From positions 9,303,501 through 9,367,500 of the forward strand of contig CM067529.1 in assembly GCA_034509925.1 (NCBI GenBank): 64,000 nucleotides of DNA. The letters are read 5' to 3'. Every line of letters starts with the position of its first letter. The first letter of the stretch is position 1. A program made the position numbers and the translations under genes. Source of the DNA: Hirudinaria manillensis (taxonomy: Eukaryota > Annelida > Clitellata > Hirudinida > Hirudinidae). Below the pieces are notes generated by a model. That model was not told the DNA's origin, ran no database searches, and saw only the letters and a list, made by a program, of their open reading frames with translations. Below, piece after piece: positions 41,743 to 53,054 of this stretch.

Positions 41743-42144
41743 TTACGCGTACGGATGATATCTGAATTCTTTGAGAACCTTAATCCTTATTTTCAAATTA
41801 TTTTTCTTTTTGCAATGGAATCCATAGCTTGTCGCAGTGTTGCATACCAGCACAGACGGATTCTGTTCTATCATAACTGAGGTTCGATTATCTTTGCTTA
41901 AGACATTTATCGAGGAATCTGTACATATTGGGGTCACAGTCGCTTTGGACGTCTTTGCCAACTCTTCGTTGAAATCAAGCAGGAACGCTTTTAGCTTCGG
42001 ATCGAGCTGGCGCATTTTAGATTTCTTCCGCTTTTGACATCTCCTTGCCTGATTTTTATTACTAGGAACTAGATTTTTCGAATGATCAACCATTGTCTTG
42101 TTTATGTTAGTTGGTTGGGAAGCAACAGCAGTTATTCGAGTCAT
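41743..42144 (-). CDS. Divergent A-form protein
   Basis: The most diverged open A copy, still 133 codons. Changes: E20D, D24N, I75T, I86N, K92I, and a replaced block where LPGTACKDSIINGFPC (96-111) becomes PSVLVCNTATSYGFHC. DNA divergence is concentrated between about 41816 and 41888. The KDSIINGF stretch it lacks is the very part that ordinary A and B copies share, so this may be an older A sequence not yet converted by B, or a tract imported from another paralogue. Confidence 0.82.
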   Translation of the reverse strand: MTRITAVASQPTNINKTMVDHSKNLVPSNKNQARRCQKRKKSKMRQLDPKLKAFLLDFNEELAKTSKATVTPICTDSSINVLSKDNRTSVMIEQNPSVLVCNTATSYGFHCKKKNNLKIRIKVLKEFRYHPYA

Positions 42145-42492
42145 AATATTAGGAGTAGAGACACCCGCACGAACGAAGGTCAGCGAAGAAATGACAAGCC
42201 TAGTCGATGCGCCTACTTATATAGATTCTCTAGCGGCCCGTCGCTAAGCAACGGCGGCATGCAGCGCACGTGACGGCCACCGGGCGGAGTCACGCACTTA
42301 AATTTCTATGCGATACGTAATTATTTGTCCATTATACATTTTATTTGATAATTTTAATTCAAGTACCGTTGTTATTTTTTAATGTTTTTATTCTAGCGCA
42401 TTTAAAATATAAAAAAAATTATTATCGAGATTTTTCAGTCTTTTTTTCGTATTTTTTCTTTTCTGCTTCTGTCGCGATGGCTGCCGATTTGC

Positions 42493-42931
42493 TTACGCGT
42501 ACGGATGATATCTGAATTCTTTGAGAACGGAATTCATCATTTTGAATTCATTTCTCTTTTTGCAATGGAATCCATTGATTATCGAATCCTTGCATGTAGT
42601 TCCAGGCAGATTCTCTTCCTGCAAATCTAAATTTCGAACTCCGTGGCATAAGGCGTCGATTTTTTTGGCGGAATCTGTTCGAATTGACTCGATAGCCTGA
42701 TCGTCCATTCTGGCTAGCTCCTCGGCGAAAGAAGCCAAGAAGGCTTCTGTCTCGTGGTCTGGCCTGCTTTTCGGCAGTGAATTGGGTCGCTCCTTGAGCA
42801 ACTTTTTGTCTTCGATATACTGTCGAAGATGCGAATTTAATCTAAACGTGCCATTTTGTTTTTCTTTGTCAAGAATCAGTTTACTCTCGACTAAGTGATT
42901 CTTGACTCCTTCCGTTTTAGATCGTTTTCTC
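42493..42931 (-). pseudogene. B-gene 3' remnant of A/B hybrid unit 2
   Basis: Same structure as hybrid unit 1, 2,466 bp away. Carries A131D but not the K180N of unit 1. Confidence 0.75.
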
Positions 42932-43111
42932 TTCGTTGAAATCAAGCAGGAACGCTTTTAGCTTCGGATCGAGCTGGCGCATTTTAGATTTCTTCCGCTT
43001 TTGACATCTCCTTGCCTGATTTTTATTACTAGGAACTAGATCTTTCGAATGTTCAACCATTGTCTTGTTTATGTTAGTTGGTTGGGAAGCAACAGCAGTT
43101 ATTCGAGTCAT
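42917..43111 (-). CDS. A/B hybrid unit 2 (64 aa)
   Basis: Identical 64-residue product to hybrid unit 1, with the join at CTC 42929..42931. Confidence 0.7.
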   Translation of the reverse strand: MTRITAVASQPTNINKTMVEHSKDLVPSNKNQARRCQKRKKSKMRQLDPKLKAFLLDFNEEKTI

Positions 43112-43459
43112 AATATTAGGAGTAGAGACACCCGCACGAACGAAGGTCAGCGAAGAAATGACAAGCCTAGTCGATGCGCCTACTTATATAGATTCTCTAG
43201 CGGCCCGTCGCTAAGCAACGGCGGCATGCAGCGCACGTGACGGCCACCGGGCGGAGTCACGCACTTAAATTTCTATGCGATACGTAATTATTTGTCCATT
43301 ATACATTTTATTTGATAATTTTAATTCAAGTACCGTTGTTATTTTTTAATGTTTTTATTCTAGCGCATTTAAAATATAAAAAAAATTATTATCGAGATTT
43401 TGCAGTCTTTTTTTCGTATTTTTCATTTTCTGCTTCTGTCGCGATGGCTGCCGATTTGC

Positions 43460-43861
43460 TTACGCGTACGGATGATATCTGAATTCTTTGAGAACCTTAA
43501 TCCTTATTTTCAAATTATTTTTCTTTTTGCAAGGGAATCCATTGATTATCGAATCCTTGCATGCCGTTCCAGGCAGATTCTGTTCTTTCATAACTGAGGT
43601 TCGAATATCTTTGCTTAAGACATTTATCGAGTAATCTATACATATTGGGGTCACAGTCGCTTTGGACGTCTTTGCCAACTCTTCGTTGAAATCAAGCAGG
43701 AACGCTTTTAGCTTCGGATCGAGCTGGCGCATTTTAGATTTCTTCCGCTTTTGACATCTCCTTGCCTGATTTTTATTACTAGGAACTAGATCTTTCGAAT
43801 GTTCAACCATTGTCTTGTTTATGTTAGTTGGTTGGGAAGCAACAGCAGTTATTCGAGTCAT
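43460..43861 (-). CDS. A-form protein, S77Y variant
   Basis: One missense change, S77Y (about 43632), otherwise consensus. Confidence 0.85.
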   Translation of the reverse strand: MTRITAVASQPTNINKTMVEHSKDLVPSNKNQARRCQKRKKSKMRQLDPKLKAFLLDFNEELAKTSKATVTPICIDYSINVLSKDIRTSVMKEQNLPGTACKDSIINGFPCKKKNNLKIRIKVLKEFRYHPYA

Positions 43862-44209
43862 AATATTAGGAGTAGAGACACCCGCACGAACGAAGGTCAG
43901 CGAAGAAATGACAAGCCTAGTCGATGCGCCTACTTATATAGATTCTCTAGCGGCCCGTCGCTAAGCAACGGCGGCATGCAGCGCACGTGACGGCCACCGG
44001 GCGGAGTCACGCACTTAAATTTCTATGCGATACGTAATTATTTGTCCATTATACATTTTATTTGATAATTTTAATTCAAGTACCGTTGTTATTTTTTAAT
44101 GTTTTTATTCTAGCGCATTTAAAATATAAAAAAAATTATTATCGAGATTTTGCAGTCTTTTTTTCGTATTTTTCATTTTCTGCTTCTGTCGCGATGGCTG
44201 CCGATTTGC

Positions 44210-44611
44210 TTACGCGTACGGATGATATCTGAATTCTTTGAGAACCTTAATCCTTATTTTCAAATTATTTTTCTTTTTGCAAGGGAATCCATTGATTATC
44301 GAATCCTTGCATGCCGTTCCAGGCAGATTCTGTTCTTTCATAACTGAGGTTCGAATATCTTTGCTTAAGACATTTATCGAGGAATCTATACATATTGGGG
44401 TCACAGTCGCTTTGGACGTCTTTGCCAACTCTTCGTTGAAATCAAGCAGGAACGCTTTTAGCTTCGGATCGAGCTGGCGCATTTTAGATTTCTTCCGCTT
44501 TTGACATCTCCTTGCCTGATTTTTATTACTAGGAACTAGATCTTTCGAATGTTCAACCATTGTCTTGTTTATGTTAGTTGGTTGGGAAGCAACAGCAGTT
44601 ATTCGAGTCAT
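44210..44611 (-). CDS. A-form protein (consensus)
   Basis: Consensus A protein. It occupies the slot held by the divergent A copy in the previous hybrid-A-A block. Confidence 0.85.
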   Translation of the reverse strand: MTRITAVASQPTNINKTMVEHSKDLVPSNKNQARRCQKRKKSKMRQLDPKLKAFLLDFNEELAKTSKATVTPICIDSSINVLSKDIRTSVMKEQNLPGTACKDSIINGFPCKKKNNLKIRIKVLKEFRYHPYA

Positions 44612-44959
44612 AATATTAGGAGTAGAGACACCCGCACGAACGAAGGTCAGCGAAGAAATGACAAGCCTAGTCGATGCGCCTACTTATATAGATTCTCTAG
44701 CGGCCCGTCGCTAAGCAACGGCGGCATGCAGCGCACGTGACGGCCACCGGGCGGAGTCACGCACTTAAATTTCTATGCGATACGTAATTATTTGTCCATT
44801 ATACATTTTATTTGATAATTTTAATTCAAGTACCGTTGTTATTTTTTAATGTTTTTATTCTAGCGCATTTAAAATATAAAAAAAATTATTATCGAGATTT
44901 TTCAGTCTTTTTTTCGTATTTTTTCTTTTCTGCTTCTGTCGCGATGGCTGCCGATTTGC

Positions 44960-45398
44960 TTACGCGTACGGATGATATCTGAATTCTTTGAGAACGGAAT
45001 TCATCATTTTGAATTCATTTCTCTTTTTGCAATGGAATCCATTGATTATCGAATCCTTGCATGTAGTTCCAGGCAGATTCTCTTCCTGCAAATCTAAATT
45101 TCGAACTCCGTGGCATAAGGCGTCGATTTTTTTGGCGGAATCTGTTCGAATTGACTCGATAGCCTGATCGGCCATTCTGGCTAGCTCCTCGGCGAAAGAA
45201 GCCAAGAAGGCTTCTGTCTCGTGGTCTGGCCTGCTTTTCGGCAGTGAATTGGGTCGCTCCTTGAGCAACTTTTTGTCTTCGATATACTGTCGAAGATGCG
45301 AATTTAATCTAAACGTGCCATTTTGTTTTTCTTTGTCAAGAATCAGTTTACTCTCGACTAAGTGATTCTTGACTCCTTCCGTTTTAGATCGTTTTCTC
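44960..45398 (-). pseudogene. B-gene 3' remnant of A/B hybrid unit 3
   Basis: Same structure again, without the missense changes of units 1 and 2. Confidence 0.75.
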
Positions 45399-45578
45399 TT
45401 CGTTGAAATCAAGCAGGAACGCTTTTAGCTTCGGATCGAGCTGGCGCATTTTAGATTTCTTCCGCTTTTGACATCTCCTTGCCTGATTTTTATTACTAGG
45501 AACTAGATCTTTCGAATGTTCAACCATTGTCTTGTTTATGTTAGTTGGTTGGGAAGCAACAGCAGTTATTCGAGTCAT
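45384..45578 (-). CDS. A/B hybrid unit 3 (64 aa)
   Basis: Same product as hybrid units 1 and 2; join at CTC 45396..45398. Confidence 0.7.
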   Translation of the reverse strand: MTRITAVASQPTNINKTMVEHSKDLVPSNKNQARRCQKRKKSKMRQLDPKLKAFLLDFNEEKTI

Positions 45579-45926
45579 AATATTAGGAGTAGAGACACCC
45601 GCACGAACGAAGGTCAGCGAAGAAATGACAAGCCTAGTCGATGCGCCTACTTATATAGATTCTCTAGCGGCCCGTCGCTAAGCAACGGCGGCATGCAGCG
45701 CACGTGACGGCCACCGGGCGGAGTCACGCACTTAAATTTCTATGCGATACGTAATTATTTGTCCATTATACATTTTATTTGATAATTTTAATTCAAGTAC
45801 CGTTGTTATTTTTTAATGTTTTTATTCTAGCGCATTTAAAATATAAAAAAAATTATTATCGAGATTTTTCAGTCTTTTTTTCGTATTTTTCATTTTCTGC
45901 TTCTGTCGCGATGGCTGCCGATTTGC

Positions 45927-46529
45927 TTACGCGTACGGATGATATCTGAATTCTTTGAGAACGGAATTCATCATTTTGAATTCATTTCTCTTTTTGCAAT
46001 GGAATCCATTGATTATCGAATCCTTGCATGTCGTTCCAGGCAGATTCTCTTCCTGCAAATCTAAATTTCGAACTCCGTGGCATAAGGCGTCGATTTTTTT
46101 GGCGGAATCTGTTCGAATTGACTCGATAGCCTGATCGGCCATTCTGGCTAGCTCCTCGGCGAAAGAAGCCAAGAAGGCTTCTGTCTCGTGGTCTGGCCTG
46201 CTTTTCGGCAGTGAATTGGGTCGCTCCTTGAGCAACTTTTTGTCTTCGATATACTGTCGAAGATGCGAATTTAATCTAAACGTGCCATTTTGTTTTTCTT
46301 TGTCAAGAATCAGTTTACTCTCGACTAAGTGATTCTTGACTCCTTCCGTTTTAGATCGTTTTCTCAGGTCATATTTCCACGGCTGTTGTTTTGGCTTATC
46401 GATTCCGTACTGACTACCGCCGTACGTCGTTTTATGGTAGGAAATGTTATTCCTGAGAATCGAACTTTTCGAATGTCCAACCATTTTCGTATTAGTTGGT
46501 TGGAAAGCAATGGCAGTTGTTCGAGTCAT
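45927..46529 (-). CDS. B-form protein (consensus)
   Basis: Consensus B protein, first intact B after the hybrid blocks. Confidence 0.85.
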   Translation of the reverse strand: MTRTTAIAFQPTNTKMVGHSKSSILRNNISYHKTTYGGSQYGIDKPKQQPWKYDLRKRSKTEGVKNHLVESKLILDKEKQNGTFRLNSHLRQYIEDKKLLKERPNSLPKSRPDHETEAFLASFAEELARMADQAIESIRTDSAKKIDALCHGVRNLDLQEENLPGTTCKDSIINGFHCKKRNEFKMMNSVLKEFRYHPYA

Positions 46530-46893
46530 AATATCAATTCACGGCCTTATCACGAGGAGAGACACCCGCACGAACGAAGCTCAGCGAAGAAATGACAAGC
46601 CTAGTCGATGCGCCTACTTATATAGATTCTCTAGCGGCCCGTCGCTAAGCAACGGCGGCATGCAGCGCACGTGACGGCCACCGGGCGGAGTCACGCACTT
46701 AAATTTCTATGCGATACGTAATTATTTGTCCATTATACATTTTATTTGATAATTTTAATTCAAGTACCGTTGTTATTTTTTAATGTTTTTATTCTAGCGC
46801 ATTTAAAATATAAAAAAAATTATTATCGAGATTTTGCAGTCTTTTTTTCGTATTTTTCATTTTCTGCTTCTGTCGCGATGGCTGCCGATTTGC

Positions 46894-47295
46894 TTACGCG
46901 TACGGATGATATCTGAATTCTTTGAGAACCTTAATCCTTATTTTCAAATTATTTTTCTTTTTGCAAGGGAATCCATTGATTATCGAATCCTTGCATGCCG
47001 TTCCAGGCAGATTCTGTTCTTTCATAACTGAGGTTCGAATATCTTTGCTTAAGACATTTATCGAGGAATCTATACATATTGGGGTCACAGTCGCTTTGGA
47101 CGTCTTTGCCAACTCTTCGTTGAAATCAAGCAGGAACGCTTTTAGCTTCGGATCGAGCTGGCGCATTTTAGATTTCTTCCGCTTTTGACATCTCCTTGCC
47201 TGATTTTTATTACTAGGAACTAGATCTTTCGAATGTTCAACCATTGTCTTGTTTATGTTAGTTGGTTGGGAAGCAACAGCAGTTATTCGAGTCAT
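46894..47295 (-). CDS. A-form protein (consensus)
   Basis: Consensus A protein; first of six consecutive A units. Confidence 0.85.
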   Translation of the reverse strand: MTRITAVASQPTNINKTMVEHSKDLVPSNKNQARRCQKRKKSKMRQLDPKLKAFLLDFNEELAKTSKATVTPICIDSSINVLSKDIRTSVMKEQNLPGTACKDSIINGFPCKKKNNLKIRIKVLKEFRYHPYA

Positions 47296-47643
47296 AATAT
47301 TAGGAGTAGAGACACCCGCACGAACGAAGGTCAGCGAAGAAATGACAAGCCTAGTCGATGCGCCTACTTATATAGATTCTCTAGCGGCCCGTCGCTAAGC
47401 AACGGCGGCATGCAGCGCACGTGACGGCCACCGGGCGGAGTCACGCACTTAAATTTCTATGCGATACGTAATTATTTGTCCATTATACATTTTATTTGAT
47501 AATTTTAATTCAAGTACCGTTGTTATTTTTTAATGTTTTTATTCTAGCGCATTTAAAATATAAAAAAAATTATTATCGAGATTTTGCAGTCTTTTTTTCG
47601 TATTTTTCATTTTCTGCTTCTGTCGCGATGGCTGCCGATTTGC

Positions 47644-48045
47644 TTACGCGTACGGATGATATCTGAATTCTTTGAGAACCTTAATCCTTATTTTCAAATT
47701 ATTTTTCTTTTTGCAAGGGAATCCATTGATTATCGAATCCTTGCATGCCGTTCCAGGCAGATTCTGTTCTTTCATAACTGAGGTTCGAATATCTTTGCTT
47801 AAGACATTTATCGAGGAATCTATACATATTGGGGTCACAGTCGCTTTGGACGTCTTTGCCAACTCTTCGTTGAAATCAAGCAGGAACGCTTTTAGCTTCG
47901 GATCGAGCTGGCGCATTTTAGATTTCTTCCGCTTTTGACATCTCCTTGCCTGATTTTTATTACTAGGAACTAGATCTTTCGAATGTTCAACCATTGTCTT
48001 GTTTATGTTAGTTGGTTGGGAAGCAACAGCAGTTATTCGAGTCAT
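47644..48045 (-). CDS. A-form protein (consensus)
   Basis: Consensus protein; the GC box in its promoter has one change (G to A at 48183). Confidence 0.85.
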   Translation of the reverse strand: MTRITAVASQPTNINKTMVEHSKDLVPSNKNQARRCQKRKKSKMRQLDPKLKAFLLDFNEELAKTSKATVTPICIDSSINVLSKDIRTSVMKEQNLPGTACKDSIINGFPCKKKNNLKIRIKVLKEFRYHPYA

Positions 48046-48392
48046 AATATTAGGAGTAGAGACACCCGCACGAACGAAGGTCAGCGAAGAAATGACAAGC
48101 CTAGTCGATGCGCCTACTTATATAGATTCTCTAGCGGCCCGTCGCTAAGCAACGGCGGCATGCAGCGCACGTGACGGCCACCAGGCGGAGTCACGCACTT
48201 AAATTTCTATGCGATACGTAATTATTTGTCCATTATACATTTTATTTGATAATTTTAATTCAAGTACCGTTGTTATTTTTTAATGTTTTTATTCTAGCGC
48301 ATTTAAAATATAAAAAAAATTATTATCGAGATTTTTCAGTCTTTTTTTCGTATTTTTCCTTTCTGCTTCTGTCGCGATGGCTGCCGATTTGC

Positions 48393-48793
48393 TTACGCGT
48401 ACGGATGATATCTGAATTCTTTGAGAACCTTAATCCTTATTTTCAAATTATTTTTCTTTTTGCAAGGGAATCCATTGATTATCGAATCCTTGCATGCCGT
48501 TCCAGGCAGATTCTGTTCTTTCATAACTGAGGTTCGAATATCTTGCTTAAGACATTTATCGAGGAATCTATACATATTGGGGTCACAGTCGCTTTGGACG
48601 TCTTTGCCAACTCTTCGTTGAAATCAAGCAGGAACGCTTTTAGCTTCGGATCGAGCTGGCGCATTTTAGATTTCTTCCGCTTTTGACATCTCCTTGCCTG
48701 ATTTTTATTACTAGGAACTAGATCTTTCGAATGTTCAACCATTGTCTTGTTTATGTTAGTTGGTTGGGAAGCAACAGCAGTTATTCGAGTCAT
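48393..48793 (-). pseudogene. A-form gene with 1 bp deletion (frameshift)
   Basis: One T of a three-T run is missing (48543 region). The frame from the ATG gives 84 normal residues plus six others and stops at 48521; the C-terminal half continues in another frame to 48393. Its leader region also has a C-to-A change at 48862. The product would lack both conserved cysteines and the conserved C-terminus. Confidence 0.85.
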
Positions 48794-49141
48794 AATATTA
48801 GGAGTAGAGACACCCGCACGAACGAAGGTCAGCGAAGAAATGACAAGCCTAGTCGATGCGCATACTTATATAGATTCTCTAGCGGCCCGTCGCTAAGCAA
48901 CGGCGGCATGCAGCGCACGTGACGGCCACCGGGCGGAGTCACGCACTTAAATTTCTATGCGATACGTAATTATTTGTCCATTATACATTTTATTTGATAA
49001 TTTTAATTCAAGTACCGTTGTTATTTTTTAATGTTTTTATTCTAGCGCATTTAAAATATAAAAAAAATTATTATCGAGATTTTGCAGTCTTTTTTTCGTA
49101 TTTTTCATTTTCTGCTTCTGTCGCGATGGCTGCCGATTTGC

Positions 49142-49543
49142 TTACGCGTACGGATGATATCTGAATTCTTTGAGAACCTTAATCCTTATTTTCAAATTAT
49201 TTTTCTTTTTGCAAGGGAATCCATTGATTATCGAATCCTTGCATGCCGTTCCAGGCAGATTCTGTTCTTTCATAACTGAGGTTCGAATATCTTTGCTTAA
49301 GACATTTATCGAGGAATCTATACATATTGGGGTCACAGTCGCTTTGGACGTCTTTGCCAACTCTTCGTTGAAATCAAGCAGGAACGCTTTTAGCTTCGGA
49401 TCGAGCTGGCGCATTTTAGATTTCTTCCGCTTTTGACATCTCCTTGCCTGATTTTTATTACTAGGAACTAGATCTTTCGAATGTTCAACCATTGTCTTGT
49501 TTATGTTAGTTGGTTGGGAAGCAACAGCAGTTATTCGAGTCAT
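49142..49543 (-). CDS. A-form protein (consensus)
   Basis: Consensus A protein, directly upstream of the frameshifted copy in the direction of transcription. Confidence 0.85.
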   Translation of the reverse strand: MTRITAVASQPTNINKTMVEHSKDLVPSNKNQARRCQKRKKSKMRQLDPKLKAFLLDFNEELAKTSKATVTPICIDSSINVLSKDIRTSVMKEQNLPGTACKDSIINGFPCKKKNNLKIRIKVLKEFRYHPYA

Positions 49544-49891
49544 AATATTAGGAGTAGAGACACCCGCACGAACGAAGGTCAGCGAAGAAATGACAAGCCT
49601 AGTCGATGCGCCTACTTATATAGATTCTCTAGCGGCCCGTCGCTAAGCAACGGCGGCATGCAGCGCACGTGACGGCCACCGGGCGGAGTCACGCACTTAA
49701 ATTTCTATGCGATACGTAATTATTTGTCCATTATACATTTTATTTGATAATTTTAATTCAAGTACCGTTGTTATTTTTTAATGTTTTTATTCTAGCGCAT
49801 TTAAAATATAAAAAAAATTATTATCGAGATTTTGCAGTCTTTTTTTCGTATTTTTCATTTTCTGCTTCTGTCGCGATGGCTGCCGATTTGC

Positions 49892-50293
49892 TTACGCGTA
49901 CGGATGATATCTGAATTCTTTGAGAACCTTAATCCTTATTTTCAAATTATTTTTCTTTTTGCAAGGGAATCCATTGATTATCGAATCCTTGCATGCCGTT
50001 CCAGGCAGATTCTGTTCTTTCATAACTGAGGTTCGAATATCTTTGCTTAAGACATTTATCGAGGAATCTATACATATTGGGGTCACAGTCGCTTTGGACG
50101 TCTTTGCCAACTCTTCGTTGAAATCAAGCAGGAACGCTTTTAGCTTCGGATCGAGCTGGCGCATTTTAGATTTCTTCCGCTTTTGACATCTCCTTGCCTG
50201 ATTTTTATTACTAGGAACTAGATCTTTCGAATGTTCAACCATTGTCTTGTTTATGTTAGTTGGTTGGGAAGCAACAGCAGTTATTCGAGTCAT
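49892..50293 (-). CDS. A-form protein (consensus)
   Basis: Consensus A protein at an exact 750 bp step. Confidence 0.85.
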   Translation of the reverse strand: MTRITAVASQPTNINKTMVEHSKDLVPSNKNQARRCQKRKKSKMRQLDPKLKAFLLDFNEELAKTSKATVTPICIDSSINVLSKDIRTSVMKEQNLPGTACKDSIINGFPCKKKNNLKIRIKVLKEFRYHPYA

Positions 50294-50641
50294 AATATTA
50301 GGAGTAGAGACACCCGCACGAACGAAGGTCAGCGAAGAAATGACAAGCCTAGTCGATGCGCCTACTTATATAGATTCTCTAGCGGCCCGTCGCTAAGCAA
50401 CGGCGGCATGCAGCGCACGTGACGGCCACCGGGCGGAGTCACGCACTTAAATTTCTATGCGATACGTAATTATTTGTCCATTATACATTTTATTTGATAA
50501 TTTTAATTCAAGTACCGTTGTTATTTTTTAATGTTTTTATTCTAGCGCATTTAAAATATAAAAAAAATTATTATCGAGATTTTGCAGTCTTTTTTTCGTA
50601 TTTTTCATTTTCTGCTTCTGTCGCGATGGCTGCCGATTTGC

Positions 50642-51043
50642 TTACGCGTACGGATGATATCTGAATTCTTTGAGAACCTTAATCCTTATTTTCAAATTAT
50701 TTTTCTTTTTGCAAGGGAATCCATTGATTATCGAATCCTTGCATGCCGTTCCAGGCAGATTCTGTTCTTTCATAACTGAGGTTCGAATATCTTTGCTTAA
50801 GACATTTATCGAGGAATCTATACATATTGGGGTCACAGTCGCTTTGGACGTCTTTGCCAACTCTTCGTTGAAATCAAGCAGGAACGCTTTTAGCTTCGGA
50901 TCGAGCTGGCGCATTTTAGATTTCTTCCGCTTTTGACATCTCCTTGCCTGATTTTTATTACTAGGAACTAGATCTTTCGAATGTTCAACCATTGTCTTGT
51001 TTATGTTAGTTGGTTGGGAAGCAACAGCAGTTATTCGAGTCAT
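50642..51043 (-). CDS. A-form protein (consensus)
   Basis: Consensus A protein; last of the six-unit A run. Confidence 0.85.
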   Translation of the reverse strand: MTRITAVASQPTNINKTMVEHSKDLVPSNKNQARRCQKRKKSKMRQLDPKLKAFLLDFNEELAKTSKATVTPICIDSSINVLSKDIRTSVMKEQNLPGTACKDSIINGFPCKKKNNLKIRIKVLKEFRYHPYA

Positions 51044-51390
51044 AATATTAGGAGTAGAGACACCCGCACGAACGAAGGTCAGCGAAGAAATGACAAGCCT
51101 AGTCGATGCGCCTACTTATATAGATTCTCTAGCGGCCCGTCGCTAAGCAACGGCGGCATGCAGCGCACGTGACGGCCACCGGGCGGAGTCACGCACTTAA
51201 ATTTCTATGCGATACGTAATTATTTGTCCATTATACATTTTATTTGATAATTTTAATTCAAGTACCGTTGTTATTTTTTAATGTTTTTATTCTAGCGCAT
51301 TTAAAATATAAAAAAAATTATTATCGAGATTTTTCAGTCTTTTTTTCGTATTTTTCCTTTCTGCTTCTGTCGCGATGGCTGCCGATTTGC

Positions 51391-51993
51391 TTACGCGTAC
51401 GGATGATATCTGAATTCTTTGAGAACGGAATTCATCATTTTGAATTCATTTCTCTTTTTGCAATGGAATCCATTGATTATCGAATCCTTGCATGTCGTTC
51501 CAGGCAGATTCTCTTCCTGCAAATCTAAATTTCGAACTCCGTGGCATAAGGCGTCGATTTTTTTGGCGGAATCTGTTCGAATTGACTCGATAGCCTGATC
51601 GGCCATTCTGGCTAGCTCCTCGGCGAAAGAAGCCAAGAAGGCTTCTGTCTCGTGGTCTGGCCTGCTTTTCGGCAGTGAATTGGGTCGCTCCTTGAGCAAC
51701 TTTTTGTCTTCGATATACTGTCGAAGATGCGAATTTAATCTAAACGTGCCATTTTGTTTTTCTTTGTCAAGAATCAGTTTACTCTCGACTAAGTGATTCT
51801 TGACTCCTTCCGTTTTAGATCGTTTTCTCAGGTCATATTTCCACGGCTGTTGTTTTGGCTTATCGATTCCGTACTGACTACCGCCGTACGTCGTTTTATG
51901 GTAGGAAATGTTATTCCTGAGAATCGAACTTTTCGAATGTCCAACCATTTTCGTATTAGTTGGTTGGAAAGCAATGGCAGTTGTTCGAGTCAT
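51391..51993 (-). CDS. B-form protein (consensus)
   Basis: Consensus B protein. Confidence 0.85.
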   Translation of the reverse strand: MTRTTAIAFQPTNTKMVGHSKSSILRNNISYHKTTYGGSQYGIDKPKQQPWKYDLRKRSKTEGVKNHLVESKLILDKEKQNGTFRLNSHLRQYIEDKKLLKERPNSLPKSRPDHETEAFLASFAEELARMADQAIESIRTDSAKKIDALCHGVRNLDLQEENLPGTTCKDSIINGFHCKKRNEFKMMNSVLKEFRYHPYA

Positions 51994-52356
51994 AATATCA
52001 ATTCACGGCCTTATCACGAGGAGAGACACCCGCACGAACGAAGCTCAGCGAAGAAATGACAAGCCTAGTCGATGCGCCTACTTATATAGATTCTCTAGCG
52101 GCCCGTCGCTAAGCAACGGCGGCATGCAGCGCACGTGACGGCCACCGGGCGGAGTCACGCACTTAAATTTCTATGCGATACGTAATTATTTGTCCATTAT
52201 ACATTTTATTTGATAATTTTAATTCAAGTACCGTTGTTATTTTTTAATGTTTTTATTCTAGCGCATTTAAAATATTAAAAAAATTATTATCGAGATTTTT
52301 CAGTCTTTTTTTCGTATTTTTCCTTTCTGCTTCTGTCGCGATGGCTGCCGTTTTGC

Positions 52357-52959
52357 TTACGCGTACGGATGATATCTGAATTCTTTGAGAACGGAATTCA
52401 TCATTTTGAATTCATTTCTCTTTTTGCAATGGAATCCATTGATTATCGAATCCTTGCATGTCGTTCCAGGCAGATTCTCTTCCTGCAAATCTAAATTTCG
52501 AACTCCGTGGCATAATGCGTCGATTTTTTTGGCGGAATCTGTTCGAATTGACTCGATAGCCTGATCGGCCATTCTGGCTAGCTCCTCGGCGAAAGAAGCC
52601 AAGAAGGCTTCTGTCTCGTGGTCTGGCCTGCTTTTCGGCAGTGAATTGGGTCGCTCCTTGAGCAACTTTTTGTCTTCGATATACTGTCGAAGATGCGAAT
52701 TTAATCTAAACGTGCCATTTTGTTTTTCTTTGTCAAGAATCAGTTTACTCTCGACTAAGTGATTCTTGACTCCTTCCGTTTTAGATCGTTTTCTCAGGTC
52801 ATATTTCCACGGCTGTTGTTTTGGCTTATCGATTCCGTACTGACTACCGCCGTACGTCGTTTTATGGTAGGAAATGTTATTCCTGAGAATCGAACTTTTC
52901 GAATGTCCAACCATTTTCGTATTAGTTGGTTGGAAAGCAATGGCAGTTGTTCGAGTCAT
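52357..52959 (-). CDS. B-form protein (consensus; altered TATA box)
   Basis: Consensus protein. The 3' flank has private changes (A to T at about 52350 and in the A/T run near 52276). Its TATA box at 53047..53054 is TGTATAAG, the same change as at 34600. Confidence 0.85.
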   Translation of the reverse strand: MTRTTAIAFQPTNTKMVGHSKSSILRNNISYHKTTYGGSQYGIDKPKQQPWKYDLRKRSKTEGVKNHLVESKLILDKEKQNGTFRLNSHLRQYIEDKKLLKERPNSLPKSRPDHETEAFLASFAEELARMADQAIESIRTDSAKKIDALCHGVRNLDLQEENLPGTTCKDSIINGFHCKKRNEFKMMNSVLKEFRYHPYA

Positions 52960-53046
52960 AATATCAATTCACGGCCTTATCACGAGGAGAGACACCCGCA
53001 CGAACGAAGCTCAGCGAAGAAATGACAAGCCTAGTCGATGCGCCTA

Positions 53047-53054
53047 CTTATACA
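53047..53054 (-). promoter_or_regulatory. Altered TATA box (TGTATAAG) of the B copy at 52357
   Basis: C at 53053 in place of T. The flank just beyond (about 53153) also lacks 6 bp (ATTTGT) present in nearly all other units. Confidence 0.8.

Larger units (their letters stand above)
40027..44959 (-). repeat. Higher-order repeat: hybrid-A-A block, two copies at 2,466 bp
   Basis: Blocks 40027..42492 and 42493..44959 each hold hybrid, A, A in that order; a third block begins at 44960 with a hybrid but continues B, A. The block spread as a unit of three genes. Confidence 0.85.
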
